A DNA stretch of 64,000 bases from Mycolicibacterium komossense. Its GTDB lineage: Bacteria; Actinomycetota; Actinomycetes; Mycobacteriales; Mycobacteriaceae. This document shows positions 52,487 to 60,555 of this stretch, piece by piece (the first letter of the stretch is position 1; each line of letters begins with the position of its first letter). The DNA lies in assembly GCF_025822605.1 (NCBI RefSeq), contig NZ_JACKTY010000051.1, positions 62,001 through 126,000 of the forward strand. Reading direction: 5' to 3'. Made by a program: the position numbers and the translations under genes. The notes below the pieces were generated by a model. It worked only from the letters and a program-made list of their open reading frames with translations. It was not told the DNA's origin and made no database searches.

Positions 52487-53512
52487 GTGATTCAAGATAC
52501 GTCTGGCGCATCGCCGCTGGCCAGCGGGGACCCAGCGCTACCGGGTGAGATGCCCGCGCAGGGCTGTCCGATGTCGGCGGCCGGCTACGTCGCGCCACCG
52601 CAGCCGCTGGGCCCCGATTCGTTGACCTGGAAGTACTTCGGCGACTGGCGGGGCATGCTGCAGGGCCCGTGGGCCGGGTCGATGCAGAACATGCATCCCC
52701 AGCTCGGCGCGGCCGTCGAGGAGCATTCGATCTTCTTCTCCGAGCGCTGGCCGCGGCTGCTGCGGTCGCTGTATCCGATCGGTGGGGTGGTGTTCGACGG
52801 TGACCGTGCGCCCGCGACCGGCGCGGAGGTGCGCGACTACCACATCGACATCAAAGGTGTTGACTCCCAAGGCCGCCGGTATCACGCGCTGAATCCTGAG
52901 GTGTTCTATTGGGCGCACTCGACGTTCTTCATAGGCACCATGATCGTGGCGGACCGGCTGTGCCTCGGCGGGATCAGCGAGGCGCAGAAACGCCAGCTGT
53001 TCGACGAGCACATCGCGTGGTACCGGATGTACGGCATGAGCATGCGATCGGTGCCGGAGACCTGGGAGGACTTCCAGGAGTACTGGCAGCACATGTGCAA
53101 CGACGTACTGGAGAACAACAAGGCCGCCCGTGATGTGCTCGATCTGGCCGAACTGCCCAAACCCCCGTTCGCCGAGAAGATGCCGGACTGGATGTGGCGG
53201 GCACAGCGCACGTTGGTGTCGCGGTTCTTCGTCTGGTTCACCGTCGGCCTCTACGACCCGGCGGTTCGCCGGTTAATGGGCTACTCGTGGTCGGCGCGCG
53301 ACGAATGGCTCCATCGTCGCTTCGGCACTGTGGTGGGCCTGATTTTCAGCGTGCTGCCCAAGCGGCGCAGAATGCACCCTCGCGCCCGGGCCGGCTGGGA
53401 TCGCGCCACTGGGCGCTGCCCGGCGGATGCGCCGTTGGTGCACACGCCTGCCCGTAACCTGCCACCGGTCGAACACCGTGACAACGGGATGCACTACAGC
53501 CCGTCGGTCTGA
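52487..53512 (+). CDS. MpaB-family oxygenase (DUF2236)
   Basis: 341 residues from GTG. The N-terminal CPMSAAGYVAPPQPLGPDSLTWKYFGDWRG and GPWAGSMQNMHPQLGAAVEEHS are hallmarks of DUF2236/MpaB proteins, which bind heme and include latex-clearing and mycophenolate-degrading enzymes. Rv0826 is the positional match. Substrate unknown. Confidence 0.88.
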   Translation: MIQDTSGASPLASGDPALPGEMPAQGCPMSAAGYVAPPQPLGPDSLTWKYFGDWRGMLQGPWAGSMQNMHPQLGAAVEEHSIFFSERWPRLLRSLYPIGGVVFDGDRAPATGAEVRDYHIDIKGVDSQGRRYHALNPEVFYWAHSTFFIGTMIVADRLCLGGISEAQKRQLFDEHIAWYRMYGMSMRSVPETWEDFQEYWQHMCNDVLENNKAARDVLDLAELPKPPFAEKMPDWMWRAQRTLVSRFFVWFTVGLYDPAVRRLMGYSWSARDEWLHRRFGTVVGLIFSVLPKRRRMHPRARAGWDRATGRCPADAPLVHTPARNLPPVEHRDNGMHYSPSV

Positions 53513-53564
53513 AGGTCTCGCGGCGCGTTGACCGAGCACGGTCCGCGCTGCGTGTTCTGATGGG

Positions 53565-53714
53565 ATGACCGTCGGACTGCGGGGTGAGGCAATGGAAGTT
53601 GCATGGCTGATCGGACCTCCACTGGCTGTGGCCTACGGGCTGCTCATGCTGCGCGGCGCGACGTTGCTGGCCCGGGCCTGGGAACGTCGACATCCCCACC
53701 GCGACGGCAATTGA
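53565..53714 (+). CDS. Possible 49-residue single-helix membrane protein
   Basis: ATG 53565 opens a 49-codon frame with a hydrophobic stretch (VAWLIGPPLAVAYGLLM) and a basic tail (RAWERRHPHRDGN). A second in-frame ATG at 53592 follows GTGAGG. It lies between the MpaB gene and the kinase, 48 bp before the kinase start. Unrecognised and could be spurious. Confidence 0.4.
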   Translation: MTVGLRGEAMEVAWLIGPPLAVAYGLLMLRGATLLARAWERRHPHRDGN

Positions 53715-53762
53715 TGCTCGGCGCCTAATGTTTCGCCGCACCGTCCGGCTACGGTAGACCTC

Positions 53763-54830
53763 ATGTTCGTCACCGAACTGCTCGGCGGTCGCTACGAGTT
53801 GCGGGGCATCATCGGCCGCGGCGGCATGGCCGAAGTTCACGAGGGCTGGGATACCCACACCGGCCAGATCGTGGCCATCAAGCTTCTCTATCCCGGTTTC
53901 GACACCCATCCCGACTACCTACGCCGCTTCTGGGCTGAGGCGCAGTCGGCGTCGGTGCTGCATCATCCGAACATCGTCACCGTCTACGGCAGCGGCGAGC
54001 ATCGGGGTGCGCCGTTCATCGTCATGGAACGGTTGCCGGGCCGCAGCCTGGCCGAGATGATCGCCCACGGGCCCGTCGCGCCGGATTACGTCCGCAAGAT
54101 GCTGTCCGATGTCCTGGCCGCGCTCTCCACTGCGCACGCCGCGGGGATCCTGCACCGAGATATCAAGCCGGCCAACATCTTGTTTACCGCCGACGGGACC
54201 GCGCAGGTCGCCGATTTCGGCTTGGCGAAGGGGCCGGACACCCACCGCACCGACACCGGTCAGATCATGGGGACGATGGCCTATATGAGCCCGGAGCGTC
54301 TCGCCGGCAGGGTCGCGACCGTCGCCGACGATCTCTACGCGGTCGGTGTCGTCGGCTACGAAGCGCTGACGGGTCGGCGCGCCTTCCCCGAGGAGAATCT
54401 CGTCGCGTTGGCCAACGCCATCACCTCGAACCCACCCATCCCGGTGTCGATCCTGCGACCCGATATCGATCCGCAGCTGTCGGCGATCGTGGACCGCGCG
54501 ATGACCCGCGAGGAGCCGGCTCGGTTCGCCAGCGCTGCAGTGATGTGGGCCGAGCTCGCCGATGTCGGCGGTGACCCCGTGACCGGCCCGATACCAGTGT
54601 TCCGGCCGCCGCCGGTGGCGCCGGTAGCCGAGCGGCCGGTGCTGCTGATGCCGCCGCCGGAGTTTCGGCAGCGCCGCACCGGACGATTGCTGTTGGTGGT
54701 CGGACTTCTGGTGGCGTTGGTGGTCGGGGCGATCGCCTTCGTGCTCGGCGCGGCCAGTCAGCGGACCCCCAGCGAACCCACTCGGGTGATCACGAACGTC
54801 GCGCCGGCTTCGGTGGGTGGCGGTACCTAA
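53763..54830 (+). CDS. Transmembrane Ser/Thr protein kinase
   Basis: 355 residues. Kinase domain residues about 11-265: GRGGMAEV glycine loop, Lys40 in VAIKLL, catalytic Asp133 in HRDIKPAN, DFG Asp151 in DFGLAKG, then MAYMSPERL. A single helix follows (LLVVGLLVALVVGAIAF) with only about 25 residues outside, so no PASTA or sensor domain. Its stop overlaps that of the convergent hydrolase. Not one of the named PknA/B type by domain layout. Confidence 0.93.
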   Translation: MFVTELLGGRYELRGIIGRGGMAEVHEGWDTHTGQIVAIKLLYPGFDTHPDYLRRFWAEAQSASVLHHPNIVTVYGSGEHRGAPFIVMERLPGRSLAEMIAHGPVAPDYVRKMLSDVLAALSTAHAAGILHRDIKPANILFTADGTAQVADFGLAKGPDTHRTDTGQIMGTMAYMSPERLAGRVATVADDLYAVGVVGYEALTGRRAFPEENLVALANAITSNPPIPVSILRPDIDPQLSAIVDRAMTREEPARFASAAVMWAELADVGGDPVTGPIPVFRPPPVAPVAERPVLLMPPPEFRQRRTGRLLLVVGLLVALVVGAIAFVLGAASQRTPSEPTRVITNVAPASVGGGT

Positions 54831-55534
54831 CCGGCGACGCCGAGCAGGATGTCGGCGAGGTCGGTGGGCCGGGACAGTGCCGGCGAATGGTCGCCGGGCA
54901 ACTCCACGAGCCGGGCGTCCAGGCGCTCGCGGGCTACCTGCCGGGACCAGGCCGGGTTGACCATCTGATCGCCGGTACACACCACGTAAGTCCGGTCAGT
55001 CAGCGGGAACTGTGCCAAGGGGAACGGGCTCGCATAGGGGTTGAGCGCCTGCGGGCGGAGCCGGGCGAAGGCCGCGTGAGCCGCTTCGGCCTCGGCATCA
55101 CCGAAGATCAGCGCACAGGTCAACTCTTCGTCGATCCAGGTGTTGCGGCGCTGTTCGTCGGGCCGGCTCAAGGCCTGCAGGGACATCCGGTTGAGCATCT
55201 CGGGATCGGCGCGCATCTGGTCGCGCAGGCTGCGCCCGATCTCCGGGACCAGCGCGGCCAGATACACCAGGTGGCGCACCGGCCGACGGGCGGCGACGAG
55301 CGGGATCGTGTGCCCGCCCAGGGAGTGCCCGACGAGGACGACGTCATCGCCGGCGGATCCATCGTCCAGAGCGGCGCAGACCACGTCGGCATAGTCCTCG
55401 AAACTTGCCGCCGGGTCGTCAGAGGGCAGCTCGGGTGCGATCACCTGATGACCGCGCTGCTCGAGCAGCGGGATCAGCCGCTCCCAACACCAGGCTCCGT
55501 GCCAGGCGCCGTGTACTAACGCGAATGTGGTCAC
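54827..55534 (-). CDS. Alpha/beta-hydrolase, EstC/salicylate-esterase-like
   Basis: 235 residues. HGAWHGAWCWERL, the oxyanion and early-strand pattern of this family, is followed by the nucleophile elbow VGHSLGGHT and the C-terminal PGDHSPALSRP with the likely catalytic His. Small soluble esterase; substrate unknown. Convergent with the kinase, sharing the last 4 bp. Confidence 0.88.
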   Translation of the reverse strand: MTTFALVHGAWHGAWCWERLIPLLEQRGHQVIAPELPSDDPAASFEDYADVVCAALDDGSAGDDVVLVGHSLGGHTIPLVAARRPVRHLVYLAALVPEIGRSLRDQMRADPEMLNRMSLQALSRPDEQRRNTWIDEELTCALIFGDAEAEAAHAAFARLRPQALNPYASPFPLAQFPLTDRTYVVCTGDQMVNPAWSRQVARERLDARLVELPGDHSPALSRPTDLADILLGVAG

Positions 55535-55556
55535 GCGATGAGCCTGGCACGGCGCA

Positions 55557-55784
55557 TCAGCCGCGGTTCCACTGGTGGCGGTGATGCTCGGGGGTGCCGG
55601 GCTGCGGCATGTTGGTCTGGTGGGGGAAGGCGGGGTGCTGGACGGGGTGGCTGATCGAGCTGCTGGGGCCGTAGTTGGTGATGACGGTATCGGCGTGGCT
55701 CACCGTGGCGGTGCCGATGGCGACCAGGATGGGGGCGGCGACCAGGGTGGTGCCGGCGAGTGCGCGGCGGATGATGGCGTTCAT
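55557..55784 (-). CDS. Small secreted His/Pro-rich protein
   Basis: 75 residues, ATG 55784. Signal peptide MNAIIRRALAGTTLVAAPILVAIGTATVSHA with cleavage at the SHA site. The mature part is short and ends with several His and Pro (HPVQHPAFPHQ, PEHHRHQWN). No family recognised. Metal binding by the His is conceivable but unproven. Confidence 0.6.
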   Translation of the reverse strand: MNAIIRRALAGTTLVAAPILVAIGTATVSHADTVITNYGPSSSISHPVQHPAFPHQTNMPQPGTPEHHRHQWNRG

Positions 55785-56011
55785 GATGAATCTCCTTGTG
55801 CGAGTTGGCTTTTAAGTCCTTCGGCCGGAGTGTTCCGGCGATGACTCAACTATGTCGCACTCGGGTGCATCGGCCTGTCAGTCAGGTGGCCCCTGCGGCA
55901 GATGAACCGGCTGTCCACCGATCGGGGGACAGGGCTTGGGGGTGGGCAGCAGCAGGGTCCCGGGAATGCCCGTTGCGCCCGCCTCGAAGCGACAGGCGTG
56001 CGCCTGCGTGG

Positions 56012-56053
56012 TGCCCCCACTAGGACTCGAACCTAGGACCTGCGGATTAAAAG
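56012..56053 (-). other. 3' fragment of tRNA-Lys(TTT): attachment-site junction
   Basis: Reading leftward, positions 32-73 of a tRNA-Lys are present: anticodon loop CTTTTAA, variable loop, T arm (CTAGG, TTCGAGT, CCTAG), acceptor strand TGGGGGC, discriminator A, followed by CCA at 56011-56009. The sequence before the anticodon loop does not form the 5' anticodon stem and no GCCCCCA acceptor half is found nearby. This is what a tRNA-targeting integration leaves at one end; an intact tRNA should lie at the far end. Confidence 0.8.
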
Positions 56054-56204
56054 CCGATAGGCGGGTCCCTATCCCAGACTCTGTGACCCATTCGCGCGAT
56101 CCAGCAGAGCCCATAAAGTCCCAGATAGCGCTACATTCCAGGCTGAAAGCAGGGCATTTCAGCGGCCGTAATCTCGTCGCCGCTGACAGCTGGATCGCCG
56201 CCGC

Positions 56205-56226
56205 GCTGCTGTCACGCTGCTGTCAC
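56205..56226. repeat. Tandem 11-bp repeat near the left junction
   Basis: GCTGCTGTCAC repeats exactly twice (56205-56215, 56216-56226), about 150 bp inside the junction. In integrative elements, such repeats near the core often serve as arm sites for the integrase. The 460 bp from 55785 to 56244 otherwise show no gene, only the tRNA fragment. Confidence 0.4.
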
Positions 56227-56244
56227 GGGGTGCGCGAAAAACGC

Positions 56245-56361
56245 CTATTTCGGAGTCTTTGGCGGCTTCGGGGCCTTGTATGGACGCGGCTTGGGTGGCA
56301 GGCCCGTCTTCGACGCCGTCTTAGGGTTCGAGTAGTACGGGTCTTGCTTTCTCGTGGCCAT
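56245..56361 (-). CDS. 38-residue Lys/Pro-rich peptide
   Basis: ATG 56361 with a strong GGGAGGG Shine-Dalgarno 5 bases upstream. The chain begins MATRKQDPYYSNPKTASK and ends in PRPYKAPKPPKTPK, very basic and proline rich, with no cysteine or helix. Nearest gene to the junction. Unrecognised; the good ribosome-binding site suggests it is made. Confidence 0.5.
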   Translation of the reverse strand: MATRKQDPYYSNPKTASKTGLPPKPRPYKAPKPPKTPK

Positions 56362-56394
56362 GAAAGGTCCCTCCCTTGTTGAACACCAGTCGAG

Positions 56395-56643
56395 CTACGA
56401 CTGGCATCCGATCCCACTGCCTCCACGGTCCAGGTCGTAGATGTCTGTGCCGATGACGGTAACCGGACCCTGCACATAAGCGGGGCCGTTGCCACTACCG
56501 CCGAGGCAATCGACATCACTTGCGATCGGAACGCAGGCCCCCGAGTAGTTCGGATCGCACGAACCCGGCGCTGCGCTGGATACCGGCGCGAAAGCCAATG
56601 CAGCAGTGATAAATCCAATTGCCAGAAGCGTTAATTTCCCCAC
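56395..56643 (-). CDS. Secreted Excalibur-like Cys protein
   Basis: 82 residues from GTG 56643. Signal peptide (KLTLLAIGFITAALAFAPVSSA) followed by CDPNYSGACVPIASDVDC and a terminal DIYDLDRGGSGIGCQ, the pattern of Excalibur-type calcium-binding proteins often carried by mycobacterial phages and genomes. The last loop has Gly/Ser where Asp is common, so calcium binding is uncertain. Cargo gene of the element. Confidence 0.6.
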   Translation of the reverse strand: MGKLTLLAIGFITAALAFAPVSSAAPGSCDPNYSGACVPIASDVDCLGGSGNGPAYVQGPVTVIGTDIYDLDRGGSGIGCQS

Positions 56644-56771
56644 GGTCGCAAAGGGTAGCTACGTCGCTGGCGTCTCGTCTTGGTTTTGGTCTTTGTCTTG
56701 TCGCCCCCACCCACCAAACCGCCGGACAACCGGCAAGGCCAGGAGCGCGGGAATCACGACTCCAAACAGGC

Positions 56772-57068
56772 TTACCCGTACTGTGCCACGGCGTTGACGG
56801 CGAGGTCATACCGTGGACACCAGAGCTGGACGGAGTCCCAAACAATGCCTGCCGCGTCGTGGTCGGAAAATCCCTGGTTGTTCAAATAGCGTCCGATCGC
56901 TCTCAGAGACTCCACCGTCACGCCCGCCCTGTCCAACCTGTCACACACCACGGACGGACCTTGCTCGTACACATAATCGTCCACCTCGTCAGCGTGAGCT
57001 GGGACAGCCAGCCCGACGGAAATAGAGCTGATTAAGGCCACCACAGGTGCCCAAATCGTGCGTCGCAT
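56772..57068 (-). CDS. Secreted DUF732-family protein
   Basis: 98 residues from ATG 57068, with GGGAGGGAG upstream. Signal peptide ends at AHA; the mature protein has two Cys (VVCDRL, LWCPRY) and DDAAGIVWDSVQLWCPRY-like helices typical of mycobacterial DUF732. DUF732 proteins are abundant in mycobacteria and phages; role unknown. Confidence 0.75.
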   Translation of the reverse strand: MRRTIWAPVVALISSISVGLAVPAHADEVDDYVYEQGPSVVCDRLDRAGVTVESLRAIGRYLNNQGFSDHDAAGIVWDSVQLWCPRYDLAVNAVAQYG

Positions 57069-57166
57069 AACACTCCCTCCCCGCCAGCAATGCACTTGCT
57101 GTGAGCAAACTGTAAGCGACCCCATATTGGAAAGCCGACAGTCTGGCAAAGGGCGGCCCCGTGCGA

Positions 57167-57406
57167 CTAGATCCGTCGGTCTCTGCTTAACTGCACGATT
57201 CGGTCCGGCCGGTCATCTAATGTGGCTTCGCGGCCCTTGTACCGCCCGCCAAAACTTGGAGGCGCATTTTCGAGGCCTTTGGGTGTTAGCCCGTATCCCC
57301 AAGACAGCTCACTGGCTTCGCCGTCCAGCTCATCCATATCAAGAGGCCGTGGCAGATCGGGCTCACTCCGGCCAGAGATATTCGCACCAGAACGTCTGCT
57401 ACCCAT
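57167..57406 (-). CDS. Small acidic ORF after capsid gene (B)
   Basis: 79 residues from ATG 57406. The start overlaps the stop of the preceding 43-residue ORF in ATGGGTAG, which implies coupled translation. The sequence is basic at the N-terminus and acidic around DLPRPLDMDELDGEASEL, ending VQLSRDRRI. Unknown; scaffold, accessory or assembly factor is possible. Confidence 0.5.
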   Translation of the reverse strand: MGSRRSGANISGRSEPDLPRPLDMDELDGEASELSWGYGLTPKGLENAPPSFGGRYKGREATLDDRPDRIVQLSRDRRI

Positions 57407-57530
57407 TGGCAGCCACCGCCTCAGCGTTCGGTACGGCATTGGAAGGCGAGCCGGCAAGGGCTGCCTGCGCTTTCGCAATCGCCACCAACACTTCAGACAG
57501 GTTCTCCGCTAGCCACCGGGAAGGGTCCAT
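57399..57530 (-). CDS. Small ORF after capsid gene (A)
   Basis: 43 residues from ATG 57530, 10 bases after the capsid stop. Predicted to be mainly helical (LAENLSEVLVAIAKAQAAL) with a flexible tail. The overlapping stop/start with ORF B makes a three-gene unit capsid-A-B. No family recognised. Confidence 0.5.
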   Translation of the reverse strand: MDPSRWLAENLSEVLVAIAKAQAALAGSPSNAVPNAEAVAANG

Positions 57531-57540
57531 CGTCGCGGCC

Positions 57541-58749
57541 CTAGACGCCGAGAATCGTAGGCGCGGTATAGGTCCCGGAATCGGTAATCTGAGTGACCAC
57601 AGCGGCACCGCGATGACGCGTACCGACACCGAAGCTACGACTGAAAAACGACTCCGTCAGAGGATAAGTCGCTGTGCTGCCGGGGATTTGACGTAGCCCC
57701 TGGTAAACCCTGTTCGAATGCTGGCGCACTCCAACAACATTCGAGGCCGCGCCCGGGCCGGCAGTAGCTACCACGGCAAACCAGTGCTCGGGCATGAAAT
57801 TCGACTCGACAATGTTCAAGGGGCCGTACTTGCCCACTGACGGTAGGCCGAACACAGTTCCGGGCGGTTGAGCGCCCACCAGTTGGCCACCGTCGGCGAT
57901 AATGAACGCAGGTTGATTGACCGCCCTGATGAAGTCCCATTTTGCCACCTGGCTGTTTTCATTAGCAACGTTAGCGCGGAAGCTCTGGATGATCTCCGAC
58001 TCGGTCGGATGCACAAGGCACACAAGCTCTTCGGGACTGTCCACTAGTGCGTAACCGTGTTCGCGAATCTTGGTGACCGTAGTCTCGAGGTCGGCGCTGT
58101 CGATGGTGTCGTTGCCGCTGGCCAAGTAGTGCGTGTGCGTGCGGTCGAACGTTTTTCCGAGAACCGGAGGCGGTGTCATACCGTCCGTACCGTTCCAGAG
58201 CCCGTAACAAGTGTGACCAGAGTCGTTGATCTCAGGAGCGGGTGAAAGCAGGCGGTTTAGGACCCGCCGGGTCACGGTGGTGTTGTCACCGCGCATCGCT
58301 TCATCAAGAACAGCACGCACCTGACGAGCATCGGCATCCCTGAGGAAGCGCCAGCTGAAGCGGGCCGCACGATCGTAATCGTCGAAAGTGTAACCAAGCA
58401 AAAGGTATTCGCTCGGCGGACCCATGCTCTCCGGGAGCCCGTGCTCGGATGCGCGCTCATACTCACTCTCGACCAACGCCTGTGGAATGGCGTCTGCCGC
58501 TGAGGTGTGCCAGTAGGAAAGCAAGTCGACAATGGCGCTCCGGTGCTTGTTCCACTCGCCGAGCGCGGTCTGCATTTCAAGCCAAATTGAATTCAAATCA
58601 ACTTGGTCTGCAGTCTGGGTCACGCGTGGTACGAGATCGCCCTCGCTGAAAATGCCACCCTGAATCTGCTCGGCACCGAAAGGCGGATTGTCCCAAAGAG
58701 CCTGCAGAGCATCATATTCGGGCCGGGTCTTGGTGTAGATGTTCGTCAT
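57541..58749 (-). CDS. Phage-type major capsid protein (HK97 fold)
   Basis: 402 residues from ATG 58749 with GGAG six bases upstream. The chain has features I recognise from actinophage capsid proteins: FRADARQVRAVLDEAMRGDN-like helix, GKTFDRTHTHYLASG, and the C-terminal SFGVGTRHRGAAVVTQITDSGTYTAP. It is longer than encapsulin and has no relation to the enc gene here. It stands alone on the leftward strand; no protease or portal gene is beside it, which is unusual for a prophage. Confidence 0.75.
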   Translation of the reverse strand: MTNIYTKTRPEYDALQALWDNPPFGAEQIQGGIFSEGDLVPRVTQTADQVDLNSIWLEMQTALGEWNKHRSAIVDLLSYWHTSAADAIPQALVESEYERASEHGLPESMGPPSEYLLLGYTFDDYDRAARFSWRFLRDADARQVRAVLDEAMRGDNTTVTRRVLNRLLSPAPEINDSGHTCYGLWNGTDGMTPPPVLGKTFDRTHTHYLASGNDTIDSADLETTVTKIREHGYALVDSPEELVCLVHPTESEIIQSFRANVANENSQVAKWDFIRAVNQPAFIIADGGQLVGAQPPGTVFGLPSVGKYGPLNIVESNFMPEHWFAVVATAGPGAASNVVGVRQHSNRVYQGLRQIPGSTATYPLTESFFSRSFGVGTRHRGAAVVTQITDSGTYTAPTILGV

Positions 58750-58786
58750 GTCGTCTCCGCAATAGGTTCCTGTTGGGACCGTCGAA

Positions 58787-58828
58787 CCCTGCGGGTTGCT
58801 GAGATGAAAGGATGACCAACCCGCAGGG
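58787..58828 (-). promoter_or_regulatory. 12-bp hairpin upstream of the capsid gene
   Basis: CCCTGCGGGTTG and its exact inverse CAACCCGCAGGG (58787-58798, 58817-58828) with 18-nt loop, 38 bp before the capsid ATG. Next to it GTCTC-GAGAC (58852-58867) makes another small palindrome. Could be a 5' UTR element or a terminator for transcription arriving from the right. Confidence 0.5.
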
Positions 58829-59045
58829 CAACGGCGGTGCTGGCTGCGCCCGTCTCGCTATTGAGACATCGGCCAGGTGACCTCAGGACGTCTTACACGC
58901 CGAAGCGATGCCCGTGAGCTTCAATCATACCCCGCGCGGCGATGCCCCGAGTTGCGCTGTGTGGCAGGGATTTTCGCTGCCCGGAGCGGCGACAAGCGGC
59001 GCGGCGCGGCGTATCATGAAGTGGGCCAACGAGAGAAGGTCCGAC

Positions 59046-59261
59046 ATGACACGCACAGCACTGTCTTTGGCTGACCGTGAATACTTTGGCTACGAAGACG
59101 CGGCCGCATATCTGCGCAGCAAGGGACTCGACGACGTCAGCAAGCACACGATCGACACCCATTACCGACGCACCAAGAAGCTTCCTGGCGAGCCGAAGCG
59201 AGTCGGACGGAAAGTGTTCTGGCACAGGAGTCAGCTCGACGCGTTGATCGAGGCCTTGTGA
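59046..59261 (+). CDS. Excisionase-like HTH protein
   Basis: 71 residues from ATG 59046, preceded by GAGAAGG. EDAAAYLRSKGLDDVSKHTI is an HTH_17/MerR-like helix-turn-helix followed by the wing GRKVFWHRSQL. Typical of excisionase/recombination-directionality factors and small phage regulators. Divergent from the capsid gene and overlapping in operon with the next ORF. Confidence 0.75.
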   Translation: MTRTALSLADREYFGYEDAAAYLRSKGLDDVSKHTIDTHYRRTKKLPGEPKRVGRKVFWHRSQLDALIEAL

Positions 59262-59262
59262 C

Positions 59263-59556
59263 ATGAGAATTGTGAGTGTCACGTATCACGAGGATGGCCG
59301 TCGATTCGTCGGTGTGGTCTGCAGCCAATGCCCATTCACCCACCAAATGATTTGGCCTGCCGGAGCGACGACTCTGAGCGATGAAGTCGAATGCGGAACC
59401 TTTGCAGTGGTGCACATCCCGGTGTGGGCTCGCAATCCGCGCCGTGATAGACGGAGGCACAGGTTCGACCCTGCACAGTCCGATCAGATTTCAGCCGGCC
59501 AGGGCCGTGACGACAACGCATCCGATACCCCGTACGAACGCAACTGGATCGAATAA
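59263..59556 (+). CDS. Uncharacterised 97-residue protein
   Basis: ATG one base after the preceding stop. VVCSQCPFTHQM includes a CxxC that may bind metal. The C-terminal half is basic and low complexity. No function can be assigned; it probably belongs to the early operon of the element. Confidence 0.6.
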   Translation: MRIVSVTYHEDGRRFVGVVCSQCPFTHQMIWPAGATTLSDEVECGTFAVVHIPVWARNPRRDRRRHRFDPAQSDQISAGQGRDDNASDTPYERNWIE

Positions 59557-59570
59557 CAGAGGAGAAGATT

Positions 59571-60068
59571 GTGATTGAACTGGACGACACCTGGCGCAGG
59601 ATCTACGACGCCAACACCGCTGCCGGTATCGCCACCGACTGGACTCTGGCGGAACGGGACCAGATGGAAGCCTTAGCGGCCGATATGGATAGGGAACTGC
59701 AGCGTTACCCCGTGATTCATGCTTGGCCGACCGCCAACGGATCGCAGCTGCAGTTTTGGTGCACGTTCTGCAAGGACCACCACAGCCATGGGCGCCATGG
59801 TGTCCCGCCAGAAGACAGGCTCGGTAGCCCCGGCAGCCTACTGAGTGAGCGCAAATGGTCCGAGTACCTGCAGATGATCGACTCCTGCACCTTCAACGGA
59901 CGCGGCATCTGTTCCTGTCCGCCTGGCAACGGAGACGGCCATCGGGGAACGCACTGCGGGAATCGAAGCGGTGCCTACTACCAGCACGGCTACATCCTGC
60001 ATGAGGTCCGACCTGATGACTCCCGGGCAATTCGCAAACCCACGCGCGCTGGCGGCAGCACGCGATAG
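59571..60068 (+). CDS. Cys/His-rich phage-type protein
   Basis: 165 residues from GTG with GAGGAGAAG upstream. Cys/His clusters WCTFCKDHHSHGRHG and GDGHRGTHCGN with a closing YYQHGYILHEV resemble a zinc-binding protein shared by many actinophages. DNA or RNA binding is a guess. Same strand and operon as the HTH gene. Confidence 0.65.
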   Translation: MIELDDTWRRIYDANTAAGIATDWTLAERDQMEALAADMDRELQRYPVIHAWPTANGSQLQFWCTFCKDHHSHGRHGVPPEDRLGSPGSLLSERKWSEYLQMIDSCTFNGRGICSCPPGNGDGHRGTHCGNRSGAYYQHGYILHEVRPDDSRAIRKPTRAGGSTR

Positions 60069-60108
60069 GCGGACTTTCAGCGAGTTGGAAAACCATTCAC
60101 GGGTTGGC

Positions 60109-60555
60109 TCACTTAGCCCGCCAGCTACCGCACCCGTTTGTCATGAAGACGAGCCGGTGGTCGTCGTCGATCTCCCCGGTGAAGGAATTGACATCGCCAT
60201 CGGGTTGGATACTTACCGACACGTTCTCGCCAGGGGCTCCTGCGCCGCTGTCGAGAATCAAGCCCTCACGGTAGCGGGCCACTGACCGGATTGACCACTG
60301 ACAGTTGCCCGTTGCGGTCGCCTCATAGACACCCCAATTCTTGCCGTCGACGCCGCCGAGGTTGAAGGTGCCGTTGCCCGCCATGTCGGACGGGCCGTCG
60401 GGATCTGACGGTGGTGCCGCGCTGACCGACCCGGCTGAACCGGAGCTGTTCGTGGGCTTCTCATCGGTGGTCACGATCAAGACGGTGACGCAGGCCCCCA
60501 CCACGAAGAATGCGCCGATCAGTACAACCAGACAACCGATACCCCGTTTCACCAT
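60109..60555 (-). CDS. Membrane-anchored exported protein beside repressor
   Basis: 148 residues, ATG 60555. One N-terminal helix (GCLVVLIGAFFVVGACVTVLIV) followed by a Ser/Thr-rich linker and a domain with the Cys pair GNCQWSI and TNGCGSW. Divergent from the XRE repressor across a shared palindrome. Could be a surface or superinfection-exclusion factor of the resident element, by position only. Confidence 0.6.
   Translation of the reverse strand: MVKRGIGCLVVLIGAFFVVGACVTVLIVTTDEKPTNSSGSAGSVSAAPPSDPDGPSDMAGNGTFNLGGVDGKNWGVYEATATGNCQWSIRSVARYREGLILDSGAGAPGENVSVSIQPDGDVNSFTGEIDDDHRLVFMTNGCGSWRAK

Noticed and set aside
56009..56110. Complete tRNA-Lys gene
   Set aside because: The 5' half does not pair: the bases before the anticodon loop fail to match the 3' anticodon stem and no acceptor 5' strand GCCCCCA is found within 100 bp.
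57058..57696. Rightward 212-codon frame opposite ORFs A and B
   Set aside because: Crosses the end of the capsid gene in antisense, lacks a good ribosome site, and shows no domain.
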